Assembly: GCA_002707365.1 (NCBI GenBank) | Contig: PAMQ01000008.1 | Span: forward strand, 3,122-67,121 | From: Trueperaceae bacterium | GTDB lineage: Bacteria > Deinococcota > Deinococci > Deinococcales > Trueperaceae | Length of the DNA stretch: 64,000 nucleotides | Reading direction: 5' to 3' | Shown: positions 1 to 9,088 of the stretch, piece by piece | How positions within the stretch are numbered: position 1 is the stretch's first letter | Layout: every line of letters begins with the position of its first letter | The notes under the pieces: model-generated | What the model saw: only the letters and a program-made list of their open reading frames with translations | Told to the model about the DNA's origin: nothing | Database searches by the model: none | Made by a program: the position numbers and the translations under genes

Positions 1-507
1 CCTCATGGTGGGCGAGGTTCCATGCAGAACTTGGACGGGCTAATCCCGATTGCGTTTCCACATAATAGCTCTGTAACACCAATAGAAATCATGGAGATGC
101 AAGCACCACTACTAATACTGGAGAAGGAACTCCTACCTGACTCAGCAGGTCCCGGTAGGCGCCGTGGTGGAATTGGCCAAAGGATGACCTTCCGGAACAC
201 AGCTAATGTGACGTACAGTGCCAGAGTTAGGCCTGACAAGATTTTCTGCGCACCTCCGGGCCTTAACGGTGGTTCGATCGGAACTACCGGAGAGGTGCGA
301 TTCAACGGGGAGTTGATTGAGCGGTTCCCCATTCTTCCGTTCGCACCAGGGGATGAAATAGAAATGCGAATGCCAGGAGGAGCCGGATTCGGTGATGTTC
401 GGTTGCGGGAGAAAGAATTAGTACTAAGGGATATTGAGCTTGGTTATGTTACTAGAGAAGGGGCAGCTAAAGACTACGGCCTGATAATAGACGTGCCGGA
501 GTCTTGA
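1..507 (+). CDS. hyuB: Hydantoinase B/oxoprolinase family protein, C-terminal part (5' truncated by window)
   Basis: The reading frame is open from base 1, so only the last ~168 residues are present. They match the C-terminal part of the two complete HyuB proteins in this window: an HGG-RG segment, an 'FPHNSSVTP' segment, a 'PDSAGPGRRRGGIGQ' glycine/arginine-rich loop and a late 'GGAGFGDV' motif. HyuB is the beta subunit of ATP-dependent N-methylhydantoinase/5-oxoprolinase-type enzymes, which open cyclic amides or ureides. A second hyuB follows after a 26-bp gap, so the two are probably co-transcribed. A HyuA partner, if present, must lie upstream of the window. Confidence 0.9.
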   Translation, partial: PHGGRGSMQNLDGLIPIAFPHNSSVTPIEIMEMQAPLLILEKELLPDSAGPGRRRGGIGQRMTFRNTANVTYSARVRPDKIFCAPPGLNGGSIGTTGEVRFNGELIERFPILPFAPGDEIEMRMPGGAGFGDVRLREKELVLRDIELGYVTREGAAKDYGLIIDVPES

Positions 508-533
508 ATGCCCGCGACAGGTGGGGAGTGAAC

Positions 534-2240
534 ATGGGAATAGATCCGATTAGCCTCGAAGTGATGTGGCAGCGGCTTGTTGCGATTGCAGACGAGATCG
601 ACACAGCGACAATCCGAACTTCTTTCTCAACAATTGTTGGCGAAAGTCACGATTTTGGTTGCGCGATTCTTGATGCTAATGGCGCGGGACTTGCGCAGGC
701 ACAGTGGAGTCCGCCGCAGTTTTGCACTATGCTCCCCCGTACTGCTAGTTTGTTGTTTGAAAGATTCCCGATAGATACACTTAGTGAAGGTGATGTGCTT
801 TGCACTAATGACCCGTGGATCGGTAGCACTCATTTGCCGGATTACAACCTGATCTCGCCGGTATTTCACAAAGGCAAGGTGGCAGCGTTCTTAGGCACAG
901 TGGCTCACGTATCTGACGTGGGTGGTCATCTAGGTGACCTTGAGGCCTCCGACATGTTTATGGAGGGTACACGGGTGATGCCTAACCTGTTCTATCGACG
1001 GGGAGAAGTAGACCCGATAATTGAGGAATTCATTGCAGCGAACTGCCGTGTACCCGAGATGGTTCTGGGTGACCTACACGCCATTGTAGGTACTCATCGG
1101 ATTGGTGCTAGGCGTTTACAGGAGTTCATGGACGACTATGGATTGGATAACATTACGCCCCTTTCAGACGCTATTCTTGGACGCTCTGAAAATGCATTAA
1201 GAGAGGCTATTGCGGAACTTCCTGATGGGGTGGCAAATTACGAGTTGACTGCCGACGGTTATTTGGAACCGTTCACCCTTAAACTTTCCATCGAAATTAG
1301 TGGTTCCGAAATCTTAATGGATTTCACAGGGAGCTCGCCCCAGCAGAATCACTCTGCAATCAACGCTGCTTTTAACATCAGCTACTCTACAGCGGTCTAT
1401 CCGATCAAATGCATTCTCGCCCCAAGGATTCCAAATAATGATGGTCTGGTTCGCCCAATTCAGATCACTGCTCCTGAAGGCTCCATTGTCAACTGTACTT
1501 TTCCAGCACCTGTCAAAGCCCGAGCTAAAGTAATCAAACATATACCTCCGCTAATCTTCGGGGCATTAACCCCGTTATTACCTGGAAAGACTATTGCTGC
1601 TGGCGGGGGAATTTTTCCGTTCCACTTTGTGGGAGAAGACGAGAAATTTCCGAAGTTTGCTGTTCACATGTTGCCCCACGGTGGTCTTGGTGCAACTAAG
1701 GAGGCAGATGGTTTGCTGCCCGCAGCTTACCCACACAATAGTACAGTTACACCTACTGAGATTATTGAGAGACAGTGTCCAGCGGTAATGATTTGCAAGA
1801 AAATCATTCCAGATTCAGGAGGACCCGGGCGGAGGCGAGGAGGCCCAGGTCAAGAAATAACACTACGGTGTACAGCTAAAAAGCCTGTGCTGCTTACCAT
1901 TCGACCGGACCTGATGAAATTTCCGGCACCAGGTCTTGAAGAGGGCGGTGAAGGTTCCCGAGGCGAAGTCCTGCTAAATGGCGACAGGCTCGAACGCTTC
2001 GTTCCAATCCCGTGGCACCCTGGGGATCTAATTACACTGCGTGTCCCGGGTGGTGGTGGGTACGGCGACCCCCGGCAGCGAGAAAAAGAACGCGTTCTAG
2101 AAGATGTTGCCCTAGGTCTTGTCACAACGGAGGCGGCACGAGAAGTTTACGGTCTTGATATTGACGTTGACCCACAAACAATACGACTCGAGGCAATTCG
2201 TGATCATGTAGCCAGACAAGCTGAGAGGGGTCATGGCTGA
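534..2240 (+). CDS. hyuB: Hydantoinase B/oxoprolinase family protein (HyuB)
   Basis: A 568-aa, full-length HyuB-type subunit. The N-terminus 'ISLEVMWQRLVAIADEID' is typical of the family. So are the 'ATNDPW'-like 'CTNDPWIGSTHLPDYNLI' stretch, 'VAHVSDVGGHLG', and the 'PDSGGPGRRRGGPGQ' loop near the C-terminus. I chose ATG 534 because GGGGAG lies just upstream; a longer TTG start at 504 would overlap the previous gene. Predicted role: one subunit of an ATP-dependent hydantoin/oxoproline-type hydrolase. Its last 8 bases overlap the next gene (ATGGCTGA), which indicates translational coupling with the cyclic amidohydrolase. Two HyuB genes in tandem without a visible HyuA is unusual. Confidence 0.92.
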   Translation: MGIDPISLEVMWQRLVAIADEIDTATIRTSFSTIVGESHDFGCAILDANGAGLAQAQWSPPQFCTMLPRTASLLFERFPIDTLSEGDVLCTNDPWIGSTHLPDYNLISPVFHKGKVAAFLGTVAHVSDVGGHLGDLEASDMFMEGTRVMPNLFYRRGEVDPIIEEFIAANCRVPEMVLGDLHAIVGTHRIGARRLQEFMDDYGLDNITPLSDAILGRSENALREAIAELPDGVANYELTADGYLEPFTLKLSIEISGSEILMDFTGSSPQQNHSAINAAFNISYSTAVYPIKCILAPRIPNNDGLVRPIQITAPEGSIVNCTFPAPVKARAKVIKHIPPLIFGALTPLLPGKTIAAGGGIFPFHFVGEDEKFPKFAVHMLPHGGLGATKEADGLLPAAYPHNSTVTPTEIIERQCPAVMICKKIIPDSGGPGRRRGGPGQEITLRCTAKKPVLLTIRPDLMKFPAPGLEEGGEGSRGEVLLNGDRLERFVPIPWHPGDLITLRVPGGGGYGDPRQREKERVLEDVALGLVTTEAAREVYGLDIDVDPQTIRLEAIRDHVARQAERGHG

Positions 2241-3621
2241 CCTCGCGATTGTCAACGGTAAGTTAGCCCCTACCGCTCCTAATGCCGATCCAGAAGCTGG
2301 TACGCTGCTAATCAACGGTGGTCGCATAGAAGCTGTGCTGCCTCCCGAAGAGTACGTGGCTGCCGATCAAATTTTTGACGCCGAAGGACTCCTGGTTCTT
2401 CCTGGTGCTATAGATATTCACTTTCACTGCCGCGCTCCAAGCTTTCCAGAGCGGGGAGACTTTGGTTCCGAATCTAAAGCAGCAGCTGCAGGTGGCGTGA
2501 CAACAATATTCGAGATGCCAATATCTAAACCTTGTGCCTCGACGACAGAGGTATGGTTAGCTCGACGCGACTTAGCTGCAAGCCACGCACACGTCAATAT
2601 AGGACTTTACGGAGCGCCTGGTAGATTGGATCGGAAAGAAATAGAGGGCATGGCAGCAGCAGGAGCCATCGCCTTCAAACTATTTACCACCGAAGCCGTC
2701 AAAGGCCGTGAAGACGAGTTTACAGGCCTTAGCGTTACAAACATTGATGAGATCTATCAGGCGCTCGAGTTGGTCCGTGATACCGGCCTACGCTGTGCTT
2801 TCCACGCGGAGGATCAGCGATTAATCGATATGTTTACTGCTCGGGCTAGAGGCCTTGAAGGACCAGACCATTTTCGCCACCTTCGTTCCCGGCCAAGTGT
2901 TGTAGAAACCACAGCTGCAGCACAGCTGATTGCGGTGGCAGAAACAATAGACACGCCTATTCACTTACCACACGTTAGCTCCAAATCAACCGTTGACGTT
3001 ATCCGACATGCAAAAGCCCGAGGCGCTAAAATTTCTGCTGAGACGTGCCCACACTATCTCCACTTCACCGAAGACATCTTGGAGAAAATTGGTCCTTATG
3101 GGAAGATTAATCCACCAATACGGCACGAAGAGGATCGCGAAGCCCTTTGGGAGGCTGTTCGTGAAGGGGTCATCGACGTAATAGCGACTGATCATGCGCC
3201 ATTCACCCCAGCTGAGAAGGAGGCCGCTTGGGGAGATATTCTTTCAGCACCCCCAGGTCATCCAGGTGTAGAGCAGTTAGTACCCCTCATGATGGATGAG
3301 GCTTTAAGTGGTCGCCTTGACTTGTTCCATGTGGTGGAACTAATAAGTACTCGACCAGCAGAACTTTTTGGTCTTTACCCCAACAAGGGTGTATTGCGGG
3401 CTGGCGCTGATGCCGATCTGACAATATATGATCCTCAGTCTAGAAAAATCATTAATCGACAAGATGGTTTTAGTCGGGGGGCTGATTGCAACCGACTATA
3501 TGATGGTATGGAGATTCAAGGTGAGGTGGCTGCCACGATAGTTGGTGGCAAGACTGTTTATCATGGCGGTGAGATTAAGGGTAGTCCTGGGGATGGCGCA
3601 ATAGTCCAACCCTGCAACTAA
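2233..3621 (+). CDS. Dihydroorotase/allantoinase/hydantoinase-type cyclic amidohydrolase
   Basis: A 462-aa member of the amidohydrolase superfamily, cyclic-amidase branch. The metal-site signatures are all visible: 'DIHFHCRAP' (HxH), 'GAIAFKLF' (the lysine usually carboxylated), 'LPHVSSKSTVDV' (His), 'ETCPHYL' (His) and 'IATDHAPF' (Asp). The 'HVSS...CPHYL' pattern resembles allantoinases and dihydroorotases more than D-hydantoinases, but the substrate cannot be fixed from sequence. It overlaps hyuB by 8 bp and is followed after 32 bp by the M24-fold gene, so it sits in a likely operon for cyclic ureides or imides. Expected to be cytoplasmic, with a binuclear metal centre. Confidence 0.9.
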   Translation: MADLAIVNGKLAPTAPNADPEAGTLLINGGRIEAVLPPEEYVAADQIFDAEGLLVLPGAIDIHFHCRAPSFPERGDFGSESKAAAAGGVTTIFEMPISKPCASTTEVWLARRDLAASHAHVNIGLYGAPGRLDRKEIEGMAAAGAIAFKLFTTEAVKGREDEFTGLSVTNIDEIYQALELVRDTGLRCAFHAEDQRLIDMFTARARGLEGPDHFRHLRSRPSVVETTAAAQLIAVAETIDTPIHLPHVSSKSTVDVIRHAKARGAKISAETCPHYLHFTEDILEKIGPYGKINPPIRHEEDREALWEAVREGVIDVIATDHAPFTPAEKEAAWGDILSAPPGHPGVEQLVPLMMDEALSGRLDLFHVVELISTRPAELFGLYPNKGVLRAGADADLTIYDPQSRKIINRQDGFSRGADCNRLYDGMEIQGEVAATIVGGKTVYHGGEIKGSPGDGAIVQPCN

Positions 3622-3653
3622 CAGTAATAAAGTCTAATTAAGGGGGAGTCAAA

Positions 3654-4820
3654 ATGACCAAGGCGGATCTTAATGAACGTGATAAGCGACTTCAGCGGAC
3701 CAGAGAAGCAATGGAGCGTGAAGGACTTGACGCGTTACTGGTAGCTGGTAAAGGACACTGGTGGACTGGTCGGGGTTATTGGCGTTACTTTACGAACTTT
3801 CATCTTTGGGGTCACGATGGTTTGTTATTGATCCCGAAGGAAGGTGAGCCGGCTTTCACCAATAATAGTCCTGCACTGGCAGCTCGTATTGCTCAAGAAG
3901 GTTGGGTGACCGAAAGTCGTGGGGATGTATACATAGTCCCACGTATGGCTGATTACATTCGTGAGAAGGGGCTTGCCACCAGCCGTATCGGCATTGCTGG
4001 ATTCCGCTTTATACTCTCCGCTGGTAGTTATGCCGAACTACAAAGGCTTCTCCCAGACGTAACTTTCGTCAGTGCAGACGACCTTATGGACAAGATCCGC
4101 TCTACAAAGAGTGAACTCGAAATAGTCCAAGAGCGTGAATTATGGACTATGGCGAAATCCGTAATGACAGGGTTTGGCGAGTTAGTCAAAGACGCTAAAG
4201 GAGTAAGCCAGCGGGAGTTGATTGCAGAAGCAACAAAACCTGTTTGGGCTGCAGGTTCCCGGGACTTATTAATTTTCATAGCTGAAGAACCGGGAACGGT
4301 TGAGGTGCCGGCTGATATTCCTCTAAGACTCGACGATAAACTGAGATTTCACCTGGAGATTTGTGGAGAGAGTGGTCACTGGTGTGAGATCACTATTAAC
4401 TGTGCATTCCAGCCACCGAATGATCTGGAGCGAAAACTCATTGAGGATGAACTCATTGCCTTCGAGGAGACTCGTAAGGTTGCCCGACCGGGTAATAGAC
4501 TTTCCGATGTGGCTGCTGCCTTCAATCGCGTAATGGTGCAACAAGGTTGGGACCTTGGTGAGGAAACCACACATTTCCATTTTCATGGTCAAGGAATGGA
4601 CACGATTGAACGGCCATGGTTTTCCCAGAAGGAACCCTGGGGACAGTCCCAGGACTGGCCGCTTGAGGCTGGCATGGTTTTTTCTTACCACCCCCGCCGT
4701 AACGTTGTTATGCCCGAAGGCAATTGGAGCTCAGGCCTAAATGAGGACATCCTGATAACTGAGAATGGTGCCGAACGCTTAAGTGTTGATTGGGAGCACC
4801 GCTGGCGTTCAATGGACTGA
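3654..4820 (+). CDS. M24 (creatinase/aminopeptidase P fold) family protein with altered metal site
   Basis: A 388-aa protein with an N-terminal creatinase-like domain (~1-150) and a C-terminal pita-bread domain (~155-388). It is recognised from the family order: 'STKSELEIVQERELW', 'ARPGNRLSDVAAAF', 'HFHGQGMDTIERPW' and 'NEDILITENGAERL'. Of the five usual metal ligands (D, D, H, E, E) I see E235 and E245 where the two Asp would be, H311 kept, H346 in place of the first Glu ('SYHPRRN') and E364 kept. It may therefore be a non-canonical dipeptidase or a creatinase-like C-N hydrolase; the catalytic His of creatinase is also not apparent. A GGGGGAG ribosome site precedes ATG 3654. Confidence 0.82.
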   Translation: MTKADLNERDKRLQRTREAMEREGLDALLVAGKGHWWTGRGYWRYFTNFHLWGHDGLLLIPKEGEPAFTNNSPALAARIAQEGWVTESRGDVYIVPRMADYIREKGLATSRIGIAGFRFILSAGSYAELQRLLPDVTFVSADDLMDKIRSTKSELEIVQERELWTMAKSVMTGFGELVKDAKGVSQRELIAEATKPVWAAGSRDLLIFIAEEPGTVEVPADIPLRLDDKLRFHLEICGESGHWCEITINCAFQPPNDLERKLIEDELIAFEETRKVARPGNRLSDVAAAFNRVMVQQGWDLGEETTHFHFHGQGMDTIERPWFSQKEPWGQSQDWPLEAGMVFSYHPRRNVVMPEGNWSSGLNEDILITENGAERLSVDWEHRWRSMD

Positions 4821-4847
4821 TGGGCAGGGTTGTACAAAGGAGAATCC

Positions 4848-6260
4848 ATGGAAAATGATAAATTCGTTGGTGTACAAATCAGTCCAGTTAGTTTCATTGA
4901 TGAGGGAGTTGATCAGGTCCTAGAGACGCTCCAAGAACGCGTTGGGGTAAATGTCTTGATGATTGGCACGGTTTCGTGGCTCGGTCTCAAGGTTGGACGT
5001 AGTATCTCCCACGAACTAGACGGTTTCCCTGATCACGGGGTAGCTGAGCCTTTCACCCTACAAGGCGGAGCCTATTTCAACCCAGATTCAGCCTATTACC
5101 GCAATACGCTCATCAATAATTACCGAGCCACGGATCCTGAGATGGCTGGTAAAGATGTTCTTGAGATGGTCATCCCTGCTGCTAAGGCAAGGGGCATGCA
5201 AGTCTACATTGAGTTAATGGAGCCCTTTTTTAAGTACGCAGGGCATGGATCCGCCAACACCGTTCAAATCCCAAATCTAGCACAGTGTTTAGAAGTTGAT
5301 TTTCTTGGCCGGCATGGTTCGGAACCTAGTACCAGCAACCCTGACTATCGCCTCTGGATTCATTCCATGATAGAGGATCAGTGCCGTAACTATGACATTG
5401 ATGGTGTCATGTGGTGTAACGAGCGGCGTAGTCCGCTTGACCAACTTATGGTGGGTGATGCCCCAGGTGACTTCAGTGAAGCCAGCCGACGAGAGGCCTT
5501 ACAACAGGGCATTGATGTTGAACGAGTCAGGAGTGCTTTCCGAGAAGCCTACGACTACTTCCAAAAAGTACGGGCTGGCGAGAACTTCGTAGATGGAGCG
5601 CTTATCGAGTTTTTACGGGTGCTTCTGCAGAACCCTGAGATACTAATTTGGGAGCGATTCTGGTTAGAGCGAAACAAGGATCTTGACCGGGAATTATACG
5701 GAATTGTGAAATGGATCAACCCAGACATCCAGTTCGGTCTTAACGTGTGGAACAGAAACCACTTCAACCCTTTTCGCAAGGCACAGTGGCCCTGGGACGA
5801 GCAGACGCAATACGCAGACTGGGTCAAGCCGATTACCTACCAACACCAGTCTGGCCTCATATACGTCAATGAGATGACTACTTTTCACGAAACCATACTC
5901 CGTGACTTTACTCCCGAAGAAATGACCCCGATCATGTACAAAGCCCTTGGCCTAGAGGAGGCGCCTTGGGATGAGGTTGTACAGACCGGTATGGATCCAG
6001 ATACCTACGTTTACGGCCAGTGTGCAGACGCAGTACGAGGCGTTAACGGTAAGATCCCAGTTTTCATGGGTCTGGGAGTAGATGCCCCACGGACCCGTGC
6101 TGATCAAGCGGTATGCACGCCAGATATCGTTTATCGTAGCGTCAAAGCCACGTATCGTGCTGGAGGTAAGGGCGTGATTTTTTCCCCCAACTATGCCAGC
6201 ATGAAGCTTACTAACTTAGATGGGGCAGCTAGTGCTCTGGAAGAGTTAGGACTCAAGTGA
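4848..6260 (+). CDS. Putative TIM-barrel glycoside-hydrolase-like protein, substrate unknown
   Basis: A 470-aa protein. I do not recognise a specific family. It reads like a (beta/alpha)8 barrel: an N-terminal 'VGVQISPVSFIDEG', 'GVNVLMIGTVSW', 'AKARGMQVYIELMEPFF', 'NYDIDGVMWCNERR' (an Asp/Glu-rich strand end typical of glycoside-hydrolase-like barrels), then 'PVFMGLGVDAPR' and 'GGKGVIFSPNYASM'. No signal peptide is visible. The start is ATG 4848 with AAAGGAG just upstream; a TTG at 4830 is less likely. It lies 27 bp after the M24 gene, which ties it to the ureide/amide operon. Candidate catalytic acids cannot be assigned with confidence. Confidence 0.72.
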   Translation: MENDKFVGVQISPVSFIDEGVDQVLETLQERVGVNVLMIGTVSWLGLKVGRSISHELDGFPDHGVAEPFTLQGGAYFNPDSAYYRNTLINNYRATDPEMAGKDVLEMVIPAAKARGMQVYIELMEPFFKYAGHGSANTVQIPNLAQCLEVDFLGRHGSEPSTSNPDYRLWIHSMIEDQCRNYDIDGVMWCNERRSPLDQLMVGDAPGDFSEASRREALQQGIDVERVRSAFREAYDYFQKVRAGENFVDGALIEFLRVLLQNPEILIWERFWLERNKDLDRELYGIVKWINPDIQFGLNVWNRNHFNPFRKAQWPWDEQTQYADWVKPITYQHQSGLIYVNEMTTFHETILRDFTPEEMTPIMYKALGLEEAPWDEVVQTGMDPDTYVYGQCADAVRGVNGKIPVFMGLGVDAPRTRADQAVCTPDIVYRSVKATYRAGGKGVIFSPNYASMKLTNLDGAASALEELGLK

Positions 6261-6381
6261 ACCCAAGGGAGGGCCACTCTGACAGCTTTCGTACGTTAGT
6301 TTACAGCGTAATAATTCGCACCCGACAAGTGACAACATAATCGGTATCAGATCCTAGTTGATCTAAGAAAGGGAGCATAAT

Positions 6382-7608
6382 ATGCCCGAACCCCCAGCAT
6401 GGCGTTACCAAAAAATTACTAAGCCAATGGTTGACATTCCATTGGGGCATCATGTGTTTCTTGGCAGGGTGTTGACTGGTATTGGTGATGAGGTTATTGA
6501 CGACGGTTTTATTGAGATCAAAGAGGATAAAATTGAAGCAGTTGGAATAGCCTCCGAATTAGGTTCTCGTGCTAAAGATGCTATTGATACCGGAGGCTCG
6601 ATCCTCCCGGGAATGTTTAATAGTCACGCGCACCTTGCTTGGGATGGTATTCACGACTTAGCTCGCCAGTCGATGGATGATTCGCCGGAAATCAGTGCTT
6701 ATAAGTCTGCAGGTAACATGCTGATTAGTTTGCGAGCCGGGATTACTACCGTCCGTGACCTTGGTATGAACACAGCAAACATTTTTTCTAAGCAAGCTGT
6801 GGAGCAAGGGATTTTCCCAGGTCCACGGTTGCTTATTACAGGTGAGGCAATCATACAGACTGGTGGTCACACCTATTGGTGCTGTCGGGAAGCAAGTGGT
6901 GCTGATGAAATGCGTCGAGCTGTACGGGAGCAGGTACGTGCCGGCGCAGACCTGATCAAGATTATGGCTTGTCACGATACGCTTGAGCTCACTGATGAAG
7001 AGTTAGACGCGGTAATTGACGAGAGTCACCGCAATGGCCTACCCATAACCGCGCACGCTACCCGGAATGATGCAATAGCACGAGTAGTGAGTGCTGGAAT
7101 AGATTGTGTAGAGCACGGTGGTGGCATGACCGACGACACCATACAACTGTTGCTACAACGAGGCGTTCCTATCGTCACTACTTTCGCTCCACTAGTTATG
7201 CAGAGTCAAGCGGAAATTGCGCGCCAGTACGGAATTCCTGAATGGAAGATTGAAGAACGACAACGGGCCGTAGCTGATTCTGGGCGCTACGAATCACTTG
7301 TAAAAGCTGCTAATGCTGGTGTAACAATTGGATTCGGTACGGATGCGGGTAGTCCAGTAGTACCGCACTCTGTAGTTGCACCTGAGATGAAATTCATGGT
7401 CAAACTCGGAGTGGTAAAGGACAACTATGGTGCTTTGCGTAGTGCTACAAGCGTAGCAGCCAACATCAATGGGCTTGAGCAAGAACTAGGCACACTTGAA
7501 GCTGGTAAGGTTGCGGATGTAGTTTTTGTGGAGGGGAATCCAATTGATAACCTGGATGCCCTAGAAAATGTCACGGCCACATTTGTAGCCGGTAAGCAAC
7601 TGTTCTAG
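6382..7608 (+). CDS. Amidohydrolase family protein (imidazolonepropionase/prolidase-like)
   Basis: A 408-aa metal-dependent hydrolase. Signatures: 'FNSHAHLAWDG' (HxH), 'GITTVRDLG', 'GADLIKIMACHD' (candidate bridging Lys), 'ITAHATRND' (His), 'DCVEHGGG' (His) and 'GFGTDAGSP' (Asp). This is the imidazolonepropionase/Xaa-Pro-dipeptidase-like branch. It is a paralogue of the minus-strand gene ending at 34579; both share the HAHLAWDG/HGHLGWDG and GFGTD(A/S)GSP blocks. An AAAGGGAG site precedes ATG 6382. It is 121 bp downstream of the TIM-barrel gene, so it could be the end of the same operon or have its own promoter. A strong hairpin follows at 7642-7681. Confidence 0.9.
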   Translation: MPEPPAWRYQKITKPMVDIPLGHHVFLGRVLTGIGDEVIDDGFIEIKEDKIEAVGIASELGSRAKDAIDTGGSILPGMFNSHAHLAWDGIHDLARQSMDDSPEISAYKSAGNMLISLRAGITTVRDLGMNTANIFSKQAVEQGIFPGPRLLITGEAIIQTGGHTYWCCREASGADEMRRAVREQVRAGADLIKIMACHDTLELTDEELDAVIDESHRNGLPITAHATRNDAIARVVSAGIDCVEHGGGMTDDTIQLLLQRGVPIVTTFAPLVMQSQAEIARQYGIPEWKIEERQRAVADSGRYESLVKAANAGVTIGFGTDAGSPVVPHSVVAPEMKFMVKLGVVKDNYGALRSATSVAANINGLEQELGTLEAGKVADVVFVEGNPIDNLDALENVTATFVAGKQLF

Positions 7609-7641
7609 GAGAACCTAGGAAACAGTAGACAGAGAATGCAG

Positions 7642-7681
7642 CCCAGATCCCCTAAGTAGACTAGTATTACGGGGATCTGGG
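7642..7681. terminator. Bidirectional terminator-like hairpin between convergent genes
   Basis: Perfect 11-bp stem CCCAGATCCCC / GGGGATCTGGG with an 18-nt loop; an outer A-T pair and G-T wobble can extend it. It lies 33 bp after the amidohydrolase stop and 81 bp from the end of the convergent aldolase gene. No long T-run follows on either strand, so it may be a hairpin end rather than a classical intrinsic terminator. Confidence 0.6.
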
Positions 7682-7762
7682 TTATAAGACTGAAACTCTA
7701 AAAAAAGATCCCAATTTTGGATGAAACTTTAAACTAAGGTTATTGTGAAAAAAAGACAGCCC

Positions 7763-8878
7763 TTACTGTCGGTCACGAGCCGTGTGTTGATTTACACCTG
7801 TTACATTACCTCCAGCGTCCACCCATAAGCTATAGGGGTACTTGATAGTTGTCGGGCAAATATGTCCCGGGACTGCTAAGAGATAGTCGCCTACCTGCGG
7901 TAATGTTTCAGGGTTAGCCTTGAATACCCCATGCTCTTCGTTTTGCGAAATGAGTCGGGCATTTGGTACCGATGGCAGAAAAACTCTTTGTTCTAAAGGT
8001 TTGTCTGGCGCAACAGCCTTGTTACCAAGATCAGTAGTGAAAAGAAGCTTCTCAGGGTAAGAATCGACTACCTGGGTTAATAGGAAAGCCGCCCACTTGA
8101 AGGGCATATCAGGAAGTAAAGAGGAGTAGCCTGCATCCCAATAAATTGCGGTACCTGGTGATCCCAATATAGCTTCTTCACGAGCGTAAAAAGGAAAAGA
8201 GAATGAACCCCCACCTACCACTATATCCACTGGCCAGCCTTTCCCAAGAAGGATGTTGCGAAATCTCTTAACCTCTTGAATGTGAGCTAAAGCCAGACCT
8301 TCGCGCTTTCCATAGTCGGGTTCGTGGTCATGACCATCGTATGCGTGCAGCCCGGCGGCCCGTGTATACGAACCTTCTTGCAACACTTTGTAAATTTCTT
8401 CAGCACGTTTTCCTATTGCGACCCCCGTTCGCAACATTCCAACATCTAGGTCTAATAAGGCACTAAGACAGAAACCGTGCTTCTTCCCCTCTTTGGCTAA
8501 TAAATCGACGTGTAATGGTTGGCTAACTATAGCGTGTACAGTCCTGTCAGAATAGGTTTTGCAGAGTTCTACAAAACGTTGAACCTTCCGCTTTTGTGCC
8601 AAGGGATATGTCAGTATCGCGAGTGAGGCCCCAGCTTTTAGCACCATCTCGAGTTCCGATAGAGTTGCCGTTTTGAAACCCGCGACTCCTGCTCTAAGTT
8701 GAAACTGGGTAACCTCCAATGATTTGTGAGTCTTAACATGAACGAGAAGATTGCCACCACCACAAGCAAGCCTACAGAGCGTGTCGATGTTGTTCATAAC
8801 AATATCCCGGTATACGAGCATTACTGGAGTTGAAACGCTCTCGGGATCAGCAAATTTTATGTCGTTCCACTCAATCAT
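7763..8878 (-). CDS. D-threonine aldolase / D-serine dehydratase-like PLP enzyme
   Basis: A 371-aa protein of the alanine-racemase-fold DSD1/D-threonine aldolase family. The N-terminal 'LVHVKTHKS' box carries the PLP-binding lysine. 'LLDLDVGMLRTGV', 'GLHAYDGHDH' and 'VVGGGSFSFPF' are typical phosphate- and PLP-contact loops. The C-terminal 'VPGHICPTT' supplies the His and Cys metal ligands of the family. Expected reaction: metal- and PLP-dependent cleavage or dehydration of a D-3-hydroxy amino acid. Together with a hydantoinase-like enzyme and an M55 D-aminopeptidase elsewhere in the window, it hints at D-amino-acid use. It appears to be a single gene; the ribosome site is weak. Confidence 0.86.
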   Translation of the reverse strand: MIEWNDIKFADPESVSTPVMLVYRDIVMNNIDTLCRLACGGGNLLVHVKTHKSLEVTQFQLRAGVAGFKTATLSELEMVLKAGASLAILTYPLAQKRKVQRFVELCKTYSDRTVHAIVSQPLHVDLLAKEGKKHGFCLSALLDLDVGMLRTGVAIGKRAEEIYKVLQEGSYTRAAGLHAYDGHDHEPDYGKREGLALAHIQEVKRFRNILLGKGWPVDIVVGGGSFSFPFYAREEAILGSPGTAIYWDAGYSSLLPDMPFKWAAFLLTQVVDSYPEKLLFTTDLGNKAVAPDKPLEQRVFLPSVPNARLISQNEEHGVFKANPETLPQVGDYLLAVPGHICPTTIKYPYSLWVDAGGNVTGVNQHTARDRQ

Positions 8879-9088
8879 TTTTCAAATCTCAACTCATCAT
8901 AGCGGCTATTGTTGTTGAGTGGGACAATGCCACCGTGATTTACGCTTTACCGCTGGTTCGACGCGGTCGTTGACGCATGAATAGGGCCTAATTGAGTTGA
9001 TAGTAGTGTCTTTCTAGGTTTCGACCGTAAAATAGTGGGCCTAATCTCTAACCAATACGAGAATTTAGTCTATTCTTCAATATAGGGT

